In this document: positions 36,886 through 47,621 of the stretch, piece by piece | Layout of the letters: every line of letters starts with the position of its first letter | How positions within the stretch are numbered: the stretch's first letter is position 1 | Assembly (NCBI RefSeq): GCF_002994745.2 | Contig: NC_037091.1 | Span: forward strand, 31,932,612 to 31,996,611 | DNA: 64,000 bases | Direction of reading: 5' to 3' | Source of the DNA: Rosa chinensis | Taxonomy: Eukaryota; Streptophyta; Magnoliopsida; Rosales; Rosaceae | Made by a program: the position numbers and the translations under genes | Notes under the pieces: generated by a model | Told to the model about the DNA's origin: nothing | What the model saw: the letters and a program-made list of their open reading frames with translations, nothing else | Database searches by the model: none

Positions 36886-36929
36886 GTCGTATCGCTTGTC
36901 TCTTTAAAAAGGGTTTTCCCATTACCACA

Positions 36930-37402
36930 CATAATTAAATCTGATGAATACGGTAGTGCATCAAGGGACTGCACGGTCTTCAGATGTCTATCCCTTTGAT
37001 CCCTCTGCGTATCACCTCTTTTTTTCTTCTGTTCTGGTTCCTGTATTGGTATCTAAGGATGTCTTGTATGGCTAAGAGATTTGGATTGTGAAGATCTTTG
37101 GATAGGTTATGTGTTGTTGTTCTCGCGCGGGATTGATTTGGTTGGATTTCAAGTTTTTGCCAGCCGATCTGGTGACATTTATGTGTCACCATTTGATTTG
37201 GCTGGTGGCGGCAACATCACTACGTCATCCCTCTCCTGATATATTTGCATCTTGGTTGAAGCTTGTAGAGCTATTTGGGTTTGTTTGTGTTTGTTTGTTG
37301 GGTTTGTTTCTTTAGGCCCGTTTCGAATCTTTTACTTGTATTATATTTTTTGTTGAATAAAAATCCTTCCATAACCCAAAAAAGAAAGGGAAAAAAAAAA
37401 CA
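36930..37402 (+). mobile_element. 3' end of a plus-strand non-LTR retroposon
   Basis: The segment ends gttgaataaaaatccttcca followed by an A-rich tail at about 37378-37402, typical of plant LINE 3' ends. Frames are open for short distances only. The 5' end and TSD were not found. Confidence 0.4.
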
Positions 37403-38927
37403 TTTATCAGAGATAGTGGATTAAGGATAGAAATGAAAGACTGGCTTGAACGTTGTTGCTAGAAATAGTACAATCTTGGGATAGTCTCAAATCTTAATGG
37501 ATATATATTTCGGGCAAAAGATCGAAAAGCTTTTATAGGGCAAATGGGGGTAGTCAAAGAATGACGACCTAATTAGTATATCTTGGCATGCAGTGCCCTT
37601 TTTTTTAGTGTATATATATGAATTCACAGTGCCAATAGTATCTTTAAATGGATAAAGTGTAATGAAGTGGGCACCCAGAAAGATATCACGTACAGTCGTA
37701 GGGTTTGCATCATAAAACCCCCATTTTAATAATATCAGTGTCCACTTACAGGGACTACTCGCCGCGTTGAATAGCAATGCACTGCACAGGAACCATCTCT
37801 ATTCTCAAGCGCGCAAGGCGTGCGTCAAATATGAAGTGCGCGTGCCCTAATATATAGGTTATCAGTCGGGTCAGGTCGGATCGGGTAATGTGATTTCAGT
37901 ACAGTTGAGAAAATAGTCGGCGCGGTCTCATACTGACTTCTCTGCTTCTGCTTTTTCACTTTCAAGTTTCAACTGTAAATATCTTAGCAGTCCAAATTGC
38001 AAACTCATGTTGTTATTGTTTCATATCGGGCAGACCAAACGTACTTCTTCCATTCTGACATGTTCTTGGAGCCTTACATGCAAAACAGCAAGAGTTCTTT
38101 GACTGCAGGTCGAAGCTAGCTCTTTAGTTTGTTGAAGCTCTTTAGTTTGTTGGGTCGGTTTTCCATTACGAATAGGCCGGAATAAGACGTCCGCTATTAA
38201 GCTTGAAACAGAACATTAATATGGTGACTTAGCTACGTATGGAAGATCTCCGCCAAGGATGATTGTTGCGCTACTAACATTAACGTTAGACTATACAAAA
38301 ACCATATAACTATGATGATTAGAGAGGTTTTGGCATTCATGTCTACTCCCGCTACTTTTATTCGATTTTTTTTTTTTTTGAGCAATTTCTACTAAATGTC
38401 TTGGTTGTTAAACTGTTTTGCGATCAATAAATAATTTAACAACCAAGTCAATATGAAACAATATCGGGCAGACCAAACGTACGTCAAAACCTCTCTAATC
38501 AATCAAACTATTTTGGTGAGCTACTTCCCGCTACTTTTATTCTATTGTTTCACATCGGGCAGACCAAACGTTGTAGCTAATTATCTTTTTCGGGTGTCTT
38601 TCATTTCACCAAAAGAAAGGGAAAAAACTGGAAGGCTCATCTACATTAATTTAGGAAAAATTGTAAGAGCATCTCTTTAATTATCTTGGACATGTTAAGT
38701 TCTTTTTCAATTTTAACAGCTGCACTAGACTCCTAATTAAGTGACTTTATTTTTAGTTTTAACTATTTTCCTCCTAAATATAGAGACAGAGAGAGATGAT
38801 GCTCTTTATTTTTATTTTTTTAATTTAAAATGTTTTTTTTTAAGTTATTCCACATAATTTATAAATGTATTTAAACTATTTTTCTTCTATCAATAAATAA
38901 TATAAATTCAAAACTAGCTAAAACAAA
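37403..38927. other. Intergenic DNA with a thrice-repeated motif
   Basis: No gene. The motif atcgggcagaccaaacgt occurs at about 38025, 38463 and 38553. Two copies are preceded by attgttt(c)a(c/t) and the others lie near inverted segments such as aaacctctctaatc / gattagagaggttt. Confidence 0.6.
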
Positions 38928-39148
38928 GAGAAATTATAACATAGTCCCAGACCATGGTACACGTGGTGGTCTAGATTAATGTTATTAGCCTATATGTCTT
39001 GCAGTTATTTCTTATTAGTCTCTTTATTCAATTTATCTTCTTCTTTTTTTCACCTCCCATGGCCTCCACCAAATTCGAGTGATACTCTTGGCTTAAACCA
39101 CCACATGACAGTACCACGTGGTACTCTGGGACCACAAAATAATTCCTC
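38928..39148. mobile_element. Small MITE with inverted ends
   Basis: The left end GAGAAATTATAACATAGTCC and the right end read inverted, GAGGAATTATTTTGTGGTCC, pair over about 25 bases, and a further ACACGTGGTGG / CATGTGGTGG block continues the match. Length 221 bp. No TSD was recognised. Confidence 0.6.
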
Positions 39149-39312
39149 GAATTGATACATACGTATTTTAAAAGTGGCTAGCCAAAATGACTTTTTATCT
39201 ATTCTGACTAAAATTTAACTAAAAAGTGGCTAACATTACCAAAGATACTCTAAGCATCTTTTCATATCTTATATGACTTTAATTCTACTCTTGATTTGTG
39301 TCTTGATTACTT

Positions 39313-40377
39313 TTTTTTTAATCGAAGGAGGTCAGTCAATTTTATAATTCAGCAAGCAGTACCAGAAATGACACACCTCAGAGAGGCCGACAGAAACAGT
39401 CGTCCTTTAGGACATACAAATGACCTATTCTAAAACAGAACCTCGCACTCCTGGGTACACCCACCTTTTGAGGACAATAAAGCACTTTTATTCTAACAAA
39501 ACCTAGAAACTCATAAGCAAATAAAATAAATGTAACAACCGAGCAATTGCGACCCAAGGGAAAATTAAACATGGCTAGTAGGAAAGGATGTCATAGCATC
39601 CCCTACAACGCCTCCATTTTTTGGCATTTCCTCCAGCCCACGGGGAACCCAGCATCCAAACTTGGGCCCAAAAGCCCCAATAATGAGCCAAAGTCCACCC
39701 CAGGCCCAACAACCTGGAACCCAGCGGTAAACCCTAGCGGCCAAGAATTCTTCCCACGCGTCAGCCTCATCCAACCACTGCCGCCCCATAAGCTGTTGCC
39801 TTCACCGAGTAGATCCACCATCAGACCAGCCCGCGCTAGGATCAAATCCGACAAGGAGAAGAAAGCTCCACCACCCTCGTCAAAGTCCAAAACCAATCCA
39901 ACTGCGAGCGTTGTTGATGAAGAAAAAACGGGATCGCCCCCTATCCCTACGTCCTCGAACACCAAAAACAACCGATCCCATTCGATCGGATTTGAGCCGA
40001 AGTTGACCTGAATAACAGAGCATCTTCAAATCTCCATCCAACACCCCCTATTCCAGAGTCAATAGCTATCTCCCAAGTCCAACCAGATGCAACAGCATAA
40101 GCGCCGGTCCTCGCACTATCACACCAACCCCTATTCCAGAGCTATCCTTACCTCCAGCGATTGTAGCAAGCAGAAGAAGGCCAAGGCCCAGGAGCAAGGG
40201 GTGCCGTTGAAAACAGCCACCACCACCAATAATTAGACCAAAAAGAGGTGAAAAGACACCCCTCCCCGTCAAAGGTAACGAACCACCACCAGACAGAACT
40301 GGTCGCCGTCGAGAAGTCTCTTTTTTTAGAGTCATAAGAGAATATAAATTTCTAAACAATGCTCACATGAAAACAGC
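39313..40377 (-). mobile_element. Non-autonomous non-LTR retroposon with 16-bp TSD
   Basis: A perfect 16-bp duplication, tgtgtcttgattactt, flanks the insert at 39297-39312 and 40378-40393. The left edge is a T-run (poly(A) on the minus strand). The interior is GC-rich with glycine- and valine-rich open frames on the minus strand (for example 39603-39971) that show no known domain. Size and layout match the insert at 16946-17973, although the sequence is different. Confidence 0.8.
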
Positions 40378-40393
40378 TGTGTCTTGATTACTT

Positions 40394-42770
40394 AATTTAC
40401 TTTATGTATACTATTATTAAGACAAGATCTTTTGTCAACCCTCACTACCTTAACTCCCTTCGAAATTGAAAAAACTACCAAATGCAATTAAATAATTAAT
40501 AAAATTAAAGATCAGCAATAAAACTACCTTTAATAACTCACACGTACACTTCCACGTTGATCAGTTGTGAAGGCAATATTTAATTATATTTTTATAAATA
40601 AATAAAAAGCAATTAATATTGATCATTGAATTTACAACGAACTCAAAGTTGCTTTAATTTGTACAAATATTCGATATCTCTTTGCATTCATACATCCATG
40701 ACATCAACAATAGAGGTTATTACTTCGTCAAAACTTCCTCTAACCACGTACATCAGGTGTGTTCCATAATTGAATTTCTCTAAACATTGATCAATTATTG
40801 CAACTTATTTGACAAATAAGATTTGGCGCAAATGACTTCTTGACCTTTAATTTATTGATAGAGTGTACTGTGTTTATTTGTAGTGCACGAATAATGTGGG
40901 ATTGGGGTGTTGTTTTTCTTGTTTTGTTTAGCATATCCGATGATGATATATCATCCCATGCCAACTCTGCCAAATGCATATATCACTTTTGGATCTCCTC
41001 TCAATATTATAACAGATATTTATGTATATATTTCCCCGAATAATAGAATGAATCTCACCATACAAGAGATCTTTTTTTTTTTTTTTTTTCCTTCTGATGA
41101 CCAATCCGGGACTCGACGTGAAGCTCCAATTGAAATGCTAAAACATGGTAAGAAGGCCTGTGTATCCAGTGCTAGCCTAACTTTCTCCAATGGGTTGTTT
41201 CTCCTTCCAAAAAGAAAAAGATCGAGTAAGAGTGGAAGATCTCGGCAGCAAAAATTATTCCTGAGATTGAAGACCATCCTTAGGTTAAGGTACAAAAGAA
41301 ACAGTTAAGATGGGGATGGGGTTCTCCATCTCTTCTATTTGAGAGAAATGTGGCAGATCTGCCACATTTTTCGTTGAATTTTGCATTGTGTTAATGAGTT
41401 ATGTAAGAACTTTTTTGGCTGAGGTTCATATGTTGAAAATATGAGTAAATGTGGATATCACTAATTTAGTAATTTATACTTATTTTTAATTAATTGGTAT
41501 AATACATGGTATATGGTGTATCGATATGGTATATGGTATAATACATGGTAATATGCGGTCTAATAATAGAAGAGTGCAATACCACATTTTAAGATTTTCA
41601 CGTATCAAGCCAATTTTCAACAAGAAACTGTACATATAACACCGTATGAACTAATCAACAGAACATTTGATTATTCATCTTAATGAGGACTCGTAGTTGA
41701 GGAGTTTTTTGAGAATCAAAGACAAGAGTTTTCTTCAATCACTTGTGTCTACTTTTTTTGCTATCAAAACAGAATTTGGATTTGACTATATGTTAAATTT
41801 GGTCAAAGTATGAAATACAGCAAATGACCACTACTTGCGAAAAGACTGGATTGTATATGTTTTTTCTAAATTGAAGAATTATAATGGACACTAGAACGGT
41901 GTCTGTTCTATTCTGAAATTCGGAAGGCCTAGTGTGAAATTTTAAATAAATATTTCTAATTGTGACCTCGCATAGTGACACAAAAAGAAAAGCAATGTAT
42001 ATATGTACTTAAAGCAAGATTGACTACTGAATAAAGAGCATATAATATTCGCGTTTGTTCATAAGTTGAGCGTTCTTCAGCTTATAAGGAAAAATTGGCA
42101 AAAAAAAGAAGAAGAAAAGCTTACAAAAACAATAACTAAAAACATTTGAAGAAAAAATACAAGAAAAGTAGAAAACAAAACGGCAAATCCAAACTGTGAA
42201 ACACATATTAGATAGGCAATAACTAGTCCGAATTACAAATCCGTTACAAAGTTGATTCGCCAAAACATATGTAGGTATTATTAAAGTGACGCTATTCGAA
42301 AACAAAACATGACATATGAAACACTAGCTAGGGTTCAAATCTCTTTTCTCCCTTTTATTTGGAAATCAAAATCTGCCATACACACAAAGTGACGCTAGTA
42401 GAAAACAATAGATGACACGACTTGACTTGAGTGTCACTCATGTATTTGGGTTTTCCGACCACGGAGCAAAATTAAAATGAAAAACCTGAGGCTTAAAACT
42501 TTGAAGTCAACATCATCAAAGGGAATAGGACGGAATCATCATCACAAAAAGAGTCACAGCCGCAACAGAAATCAGAGGGATATATACGTCTATACATTTT
42601 TGGCCTCAAAACCGAACCGACCACTTAAATTAAATCCTTTTTGGAATTTTGAAGATCTCTGGTCAAATACTCGCCAAACATGCTTTTACTTTTCTCTCTA
42701 CTGACCCACCACCTCCCCCACACACATACCATGAGAGAAATGAGACGAAAATCTCACACGCCCCCTCTTC
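40394..42770. other. Intergenic DNA upstream of the DONGLE-like gene
   Basis: No gene. A T20 run at about 41071-41090 followed by 200 bases of moderate GC (to about 41308) looks like another minus-strand retroposon tail. Short repeats of tacatggtatatgg occur at 41500-41555. Confidence 0.45.
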
Positions 42771-42778
42771 ATATATAC
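42771..42778 (+). promoter_or_regulatory. TATA box of the DONGLE-like gene
   Basis: The sequence atatatac lies 118 bases before the ATG, followed by a CT-rich leader (ctctctgaacc, cttcttctctatc) typical of a plant 5' UTR. Confidence 0.55.
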
Positions 42779-42895
42779 CCCCCGCTCCCTGCTCTCAGAA
42801 CTCAAGTGCCACAACTCTCTGAACCTTCTTCTCTATCTACCTCTAGCTAGCTGAGCTCTCTCATCTTCTTTTTGAATAGAGCTTGGCCGGCAATC

Positions 42896-44311
42896 ATGGC
42901 TTCCATGAACATTCACATGCCCAACACAAACTTAAACCATGTTGCATTTTCCGAAACCACTCGGCCGCTGCGGTCGGTTTGTATCGGGCAGGTTTGTCTG
43001 CCCAAACGAAGCAAATTAGCAACAGCTTCTCCTACAAAACAAACGGTCGTCGCATCTCCGGTGGCCATTGAAGTAGCAGCTAGAGCTAGCTCTGGTTCTA
43101 GTACTAGTACTACTTCTTTGTCTCATTCGTGGAGAGAGATTCAAGGCTCCGACAACTGGGAAAATCTAGTAGACCCATTGCACCCTCTTCTCCGGCAAGA
43201 AATAATCCGGTACGGCGACTTTGTAAAGGCGTGTTACAGCGCTTTCGACCTGGACCCCAATTCGAAACGCTACCTCAACTGCAAGTACAGCAAGAGAAAC
43301 ATGATGAGAGAGATTGGGATGGAGAGCAGCGGCTATGAAGTCACCAAGTACATCTATGCTACCCCCGACATCAACATTCCCATCCAAAACGGCGAGTCGT
43401 GCGGACGCTGGATCGGATATGTGGCCGTTGCCACTGACGAAGCGGTGAAGCGGCTAGGAAGGAGAGATATTATCATCACCTTCCGAGGCACGGTTACAAA
43501 CCCTGAGTGGGTGGCAAACCTAATGAGCTCCCTCACTCCGGCAAGGCTTGATCCTCATAATGAACGGCCTGATGTGAAAGTAGAGTCTGGGTTTCTGAGC
43601 TTGTACACGTCCGATGAAAGCGACAGTAGGTTCGGGCTAGGAAGTTGCCGGGAGCAGCTTCTTTCCGAAGTGTCGAGGCTACTAAACAAGTACAAAGGCG
43701 AGGAGTTAAGCATAACCTTAGCAGGACACAGCATGGGAAGTTCTCTGGCTCTTCTTCTCGCTTACGACATCACGGAGCTAGGGTTGAATCGTGTCAATTC
43801 GAGCATGAAAACACCCGTCACCGTGTTTTCCTTCGGAGGCCCCAGAGTTGGGAACCCCGGGTTCAAGATGCGATGTGAAGAGTTGGGTGTCAAAGTGTTG
43901 AGGATAGTAAACGTGAACGATCCGATCACAAAGATGCCCGGAATGGTGTTCAATCATGAGAATTTTAGGGTTTTGGGCAGTGAGCGATTGTCATTTGAGT
44001 TTCCTTGGAGTTGCTCCTGTTATGCACATGTTGGTGTTGAATTGGTGCTTGATTTCTTCAACGTGCAAAACCCTTCGTGTGTTCATGATCTGGGGACTTA
44101 TATCAGCTTGCTCAAATGCCCCAAGAGACCATCAATGGAGATTCAAAGAGATAATCAAGGTGGGGATTTTGTGAACAAGGCAAAAGTATTGCTCTCGAAT
44201 ATAATTAGTGCGCAAAATTTGAACCTGCAGCTACCAATCCCATGGAGAAGTAGTAGTACTACTGCTGAAAGCAATATGGTGAATCTGCAGGTTCAATCAC
44301 AAAGAACATAA
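42896..44311 (+). CDS. DGL: Plastid phospholipase A1, PLA1-I alpha (DONGLE-like)
   Basis: A single exon encodes 471 residues from ATG 42896; the frame is open upstream but has no ATG there. Residues 1 to about 70 are rich in Ser, Thr and basic residues, consistent with a chloroplast transit peptide. The class 3 lipase domain begins near [14 protein letters not shown] (about 78). The nucleophile elbow is GHSMG (Ser279); the likely triad is completed by Asp342 (NVNDPITK) and His397 (CVHDLGTY). The segment [16 protein letters not shown] and the ending after SLLKCPK fit the DONGLE/PLA1-I alpha branch better than DAD1 itself. Family knowledge: these enzymes cleave sn-1 acyl groups of phosphatidylcholine and galactolipids in plastids or lipid bodies; a role in jasmonate supply has been proposed and disputed. 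The sequence is intact. Confidence 0.92.
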   Translation: MASMNIHMPNTNLNHVAFSETTRPLRSVCIGQVCLPKRSKLATASPTKQTVVASPVAIEVAARASSGSSTSTTSLSHSWREIQGSDNWENLVDPLHPLLRQEIIRYGDFVKACYSAFDLDPNSKRYLNCKYSKRNMMREIGMESSGYEVTKYIYATPDINIPIQNGESCGRWIGYVAVATDEAVKRLGRRDIIITFRGTVTNPEWVANLMSSLTPARLDPHNERPDVKVESGFLSLYTSDESDSRFGLGSCREQLLSEVSRLLNKYKGEELSITLAGHSMGSSLALLLAYDITELGLNRVNSSMKTPVTVFSFGGPRVGNPGFKMRCEELGVKVLRIVNVNDPITKMPGMVFNHENFRVLGSERLSFEFPWSCSCYAHVGVELVLDFFNVQNPSCVHDLGTYISLLKCPKRPSMEIQRDNQGGDFVNKAKVLLSNIISAQNLNLQLPIPWRSSSTTAESNMVNLQVQSQRT

Positions 44312-45616
44312 TTTATATATTTCTTCTGTGAAAAGTTAGAATGTATCAATTAATTCCCCAGCCTTGTAAATTCTTTTTAGGAAAAGGGGGATTTTGATCT
44401 CGCATTCTATCTAGGGTTAGTGTACTGTAGTACATTGAAGAGGGTTCTGTGACCTCTGGAAGACCAATCAAGAGGTTAAATTTTTGTAAGCAATCAGACC
44501 ATTCGTTAAACTTTGCATAATTATGAATTTCTTTGTTTCTTTTCCAATCATAGAGATACATAATAATCTAATTAATCTTATCTTGTACAAATATAAATAA
44601 TATGCAACTAATTAAGTATCTGAGATCGATTATGGATTTGTATGTTTCTTTCCACCATATATGGTATGACAGATCTGCAAATATCATTGCTAAAGAAAAT
44701 TAGATATGAGAGATTTAGTGTTGTTGATGAAATTAGACGATCTAATAATAGGGAAAATACCATCTTTAGTACACACTTGGGACAGTCAATGACTCATTAT
44801 ACAGATATCCAACTAGATAATTAACAAGCATATGGGAATAAAATTGATTAAAACTTTACGTAAAAACTACTATGATATACAACTTGCAATTATCTCCATA
44901 TTTTTTTTTCTTCTTTAACCCTATCCGGTATCAAATTTATGTGTTGGCATGAGATCTAGATTGGCTGTATACGAGTTGGAATTGTACGTATAATATACTA
45001 TCTATCTAATTAGTTAGATTTGTTGGTTTCTGTATAACTTTGTCTAATAAAAAAAAAATGGTTTGTTCTATTAGGGATTCTAGGAAACTCGTAACTCCAT
45101 GGCACCCTATTAGATATCCGATCAACCTCGTCTCTTTCCTGACAACCTCGTAGGAAGGACTAATACTCTCCTCTTTGCAGCGACACTTGGGGGAAAACCC
45201 TAGGTCAGCTGCCATGCACTTTTTTAGATCGGGTCATTATTCCCTTGTTTGTGATCTTTGTTGTTATCGACGTACGTAACTCCTCTGAGACGACCTCACC
45301 TTTTCAGTGAGCTTATCTTCGGCGCACCCAATCGACATTTTTCCCTATGTCATCAAAACAGGCTTCCTTCATTTTTTTTTTTAATCTTTTTTTTTTATTG
45401 TTGATGCTCTTCACCTTTCTATGTGCTACTCTAGTTGGCAAGCTCTTCTAATTGTGGATTATTTTTTGTCATGTTGTTTTTGTGGGTTTTTGCCAGGCTT
45501 TTGTTGGGAGAATCGATCTTGGATCTAAGATATTTCCCACCCATGTTTAATTTCTTATAATTCTCTTTTTCATTAATACAATTATATAATCTAACCAACT
45601 ATAAAAAAATAAAGTA
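44312..45616. other. 3' flank of the DONGLE-like gene, with a possible retroposon
   Basis: The first 200 bases probably contain the 3' UTR. From about 45070 to 45610 the DNA is more GC-balanced, contains gggggaaaaccctaggtcag and ends ctaaccaactataaaaaaat, a layout like a plus-strand LINE-derived retroposon. No TSD was confirmed. Confidence 0.4.
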
Positions 45617-46702
45617 TTAATTTCAGTTTACTCCCCTGAGGTTTGGGGGTGTCATCATTTCACCCCCTCTACTTTCAATTTTGAAGTTTTACCCCCTAAA
45701 CTTTCCAATTTCAATCAGCCGTGTCCAATTTCTACTATTCCGTCCAAATTGGACGTTAAGTTTGACTCTTGAGGGCTGAAATGGTCATTTCAACATTAAA
45801 AAAACAAAAAAAAAATTCTTCTGTTTCTTTGTTTTTTTTTTTTTTTTTTCTTCAACCTATACACCAAGTTAGAATAGGTTTATAAAAACAAAAAAATACT
45901 GTAGGTGGTTGAAAACCACTCGCTGGTCTACGATATTTGTGGTATATCTCCTATAAAGTGAAGAATTTTAGGATATATCCCCAATAAATGAAGAAATATT
46001 TGTAAAAAAATAATTTTACACTTTATCTGTAAATAAATATATGTATATCCCTAATAAAGTGAAGAAATATCTGTGTAAAATCATTTTTGGTCTACGATAT
46101 TTGTGATATATCTCCAATAAATTGAAGAATTTTAGGATATATCCCCAATAATATGAAGAAATATCTGTAAAAAATGATTTTACACTTTATCTGTAAATAT
46201 CTATATATCTCCAATAAAGTGAAGAAATATCTGTGTAAAATCATTTTTACAGATATATATTTACATATAAAGTGTAAAATTATTTTTTACAGATATTTCT
46301 TCACTTTATTAGGGATATATCCTAAATTCTTCACTTTATCGGAGATATATCACAAATATCGTAGACCAGCGAGCGACTTTCAACTACCTAGAGTATTTTT
46401 TTTATTTTTATAAACCTATTATAACTTGTAGTGTATAGGTTGAAGACAAAATAAAAAAATAAAAAATGAAGAAACAGAAAGAAAAAAATAATAATAAATA
46501 AATAAATAAAACTATTTTTTTTATGTTGAAATGACCATTTTAGCCCTCAAGGGTCAAACATAACGTCCAATTTGGACAGAATAGGAGAAATTGGACACGA
46601 CTGATTGAAATTGGAAAGTTTAGGGGGTAAAAATTTAAAATTGAAAGTAGAGGGAGTGAAATGATGACACCCCCAAACCTCAGGGGGGTAAACTGAAATT
46701 AA
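45617..46702. mobile_element. 1.1-kb foldback element
   Basis: The two halves are long inverted copies: ttaatttcagtttac at the left edge pairs with gtaaactgaaattaa at the right, and the match continues with few interruptions for about 450 bases per arm. The middle (about 45935-46240) contains a roughly 150-bp direct duplication (tggtctacgatatttgtg and following). Both edges contain TTAA, so the exact TSD is ambiguous. There is no coding frame. Confidence 0.88.
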
Positions 46703-46733
46703 TCCATAAATAAAAATAAAATGTCACTTTTTA

Positions 46734-47612
46734 GGGCTCTTGACCATTTACCCAATTTAGGCCCAATAAATGCCGACTTACTCCACTAAAAGATTTGTGT
46801 GCCTACTTACCCAATTTAAATATAAAAAGACAAGTTTGCCCTTTAAATAATTAAAAAGTCATTGAAGACCTCGCCGAACTCCCGTCATCGGCGGTCGGAA
46901 TCCGGTGACCGGCCGTCAGAATCCTATCACCAGTCACTGGAGGTTTCCAAAGAGGTCGCCGGAGAGTTTTATTACCCCCCCCCCCCCCCAAAAAATTTTT
47001 ATAAAGTTTATTGGGGGGCAATAAAATATTTATTGGATATTATTAGGGGCAAATAAAGTTTATTGGGGGGCAATAAAATAGGACGCTGGACAACGGTCAC
47101 CGGTCCGGAGGTTGCTGGAAGTTCGCAAAGAGGTCGCCGAAGACTTTTATTAACCCCCAATAAATCTTTATTGGAGGGCAATAAAAAGTTTATTAGGGGG
47201 CAATAAAGTTTATTGGGGAGCAATAAAAAGTTTATTATGCGGCAATAAAGTTTATTGGGAGGCAATAAAAAGTTTATTAGGTATTATTGGGGGTAATAAA
47301 AACTTTATTGGGGACAATAAAACAGGACACCGGTCACTGGATTCCGGCCGCCAGTGATCAGATTCCGGTTGCCAGTCACCGGATTTCGGCGACCGGTGAC
47401 CTAATTTACGCGATCGGTCACGGAGTCCGGTGAAGTCTCTCTCTCTCTCTAAGTGACAACGGGAGAGAGGGAAAAATTGTCCCAAAAATTAATTAAAAAA
47501 ATAACTTAATTGGATACTAGGGCAAAAAATATGTAATTTGTTGGGTAAGTGGGCAATCTTATAAGATGTTTGGGTAAATAGAACCCAAATTTGGGTAAAT
47601 GGATATTTTCCC
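46734..47612. mobile_element. Mutator-like non-autonomous element with a CAATAAA/TTTATTG array
   Basis: A perfect 9-bp duplication, cacttttta, lies at 46725-46733 and 47613-47621. The inverted ends share CCATTTACCCAA. The interior has GC-rich stretches (ccggtgaccggccgtcag and similar near 46895-46915 and 47310-47430) around an array of ggggcaataaa and tttattggg units at about 47000-47320. A C14 run lies at about 46976-46989. No protein is apparent. Confidence 0.8.
47000..47320. repeat. Palindrome-rich short repeat array
   Basis: Units of (gg)caataaagtttattgg recur about a dozen times with small changes. Each unit is close to self-complementary. Confidence 0.8.
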
Positions 47613-47621
47613 CACTTTTTA

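Noticed and set aside
39547..40359. Open frames of 97-154 codons as genes
   Set aside because: They are inside the retroposon flanked by tgtgtcttgattactt and are low-complexity products of GC-rich DNA.
42872..42895. Upstream extension of the DONGLE-like protein by eight residues
   Set aside because: The codon at 42872 is TTG, not ATG. The first ATG in frame is 42896, in a good context (atcATGGCT).
45617..46702. piggyBac-type element based on TTAA at both ends
   Set aside because: The TTAA is part of the inverted ends themselves, so it cannot be separated from the arms, and such elements are not established in plants.
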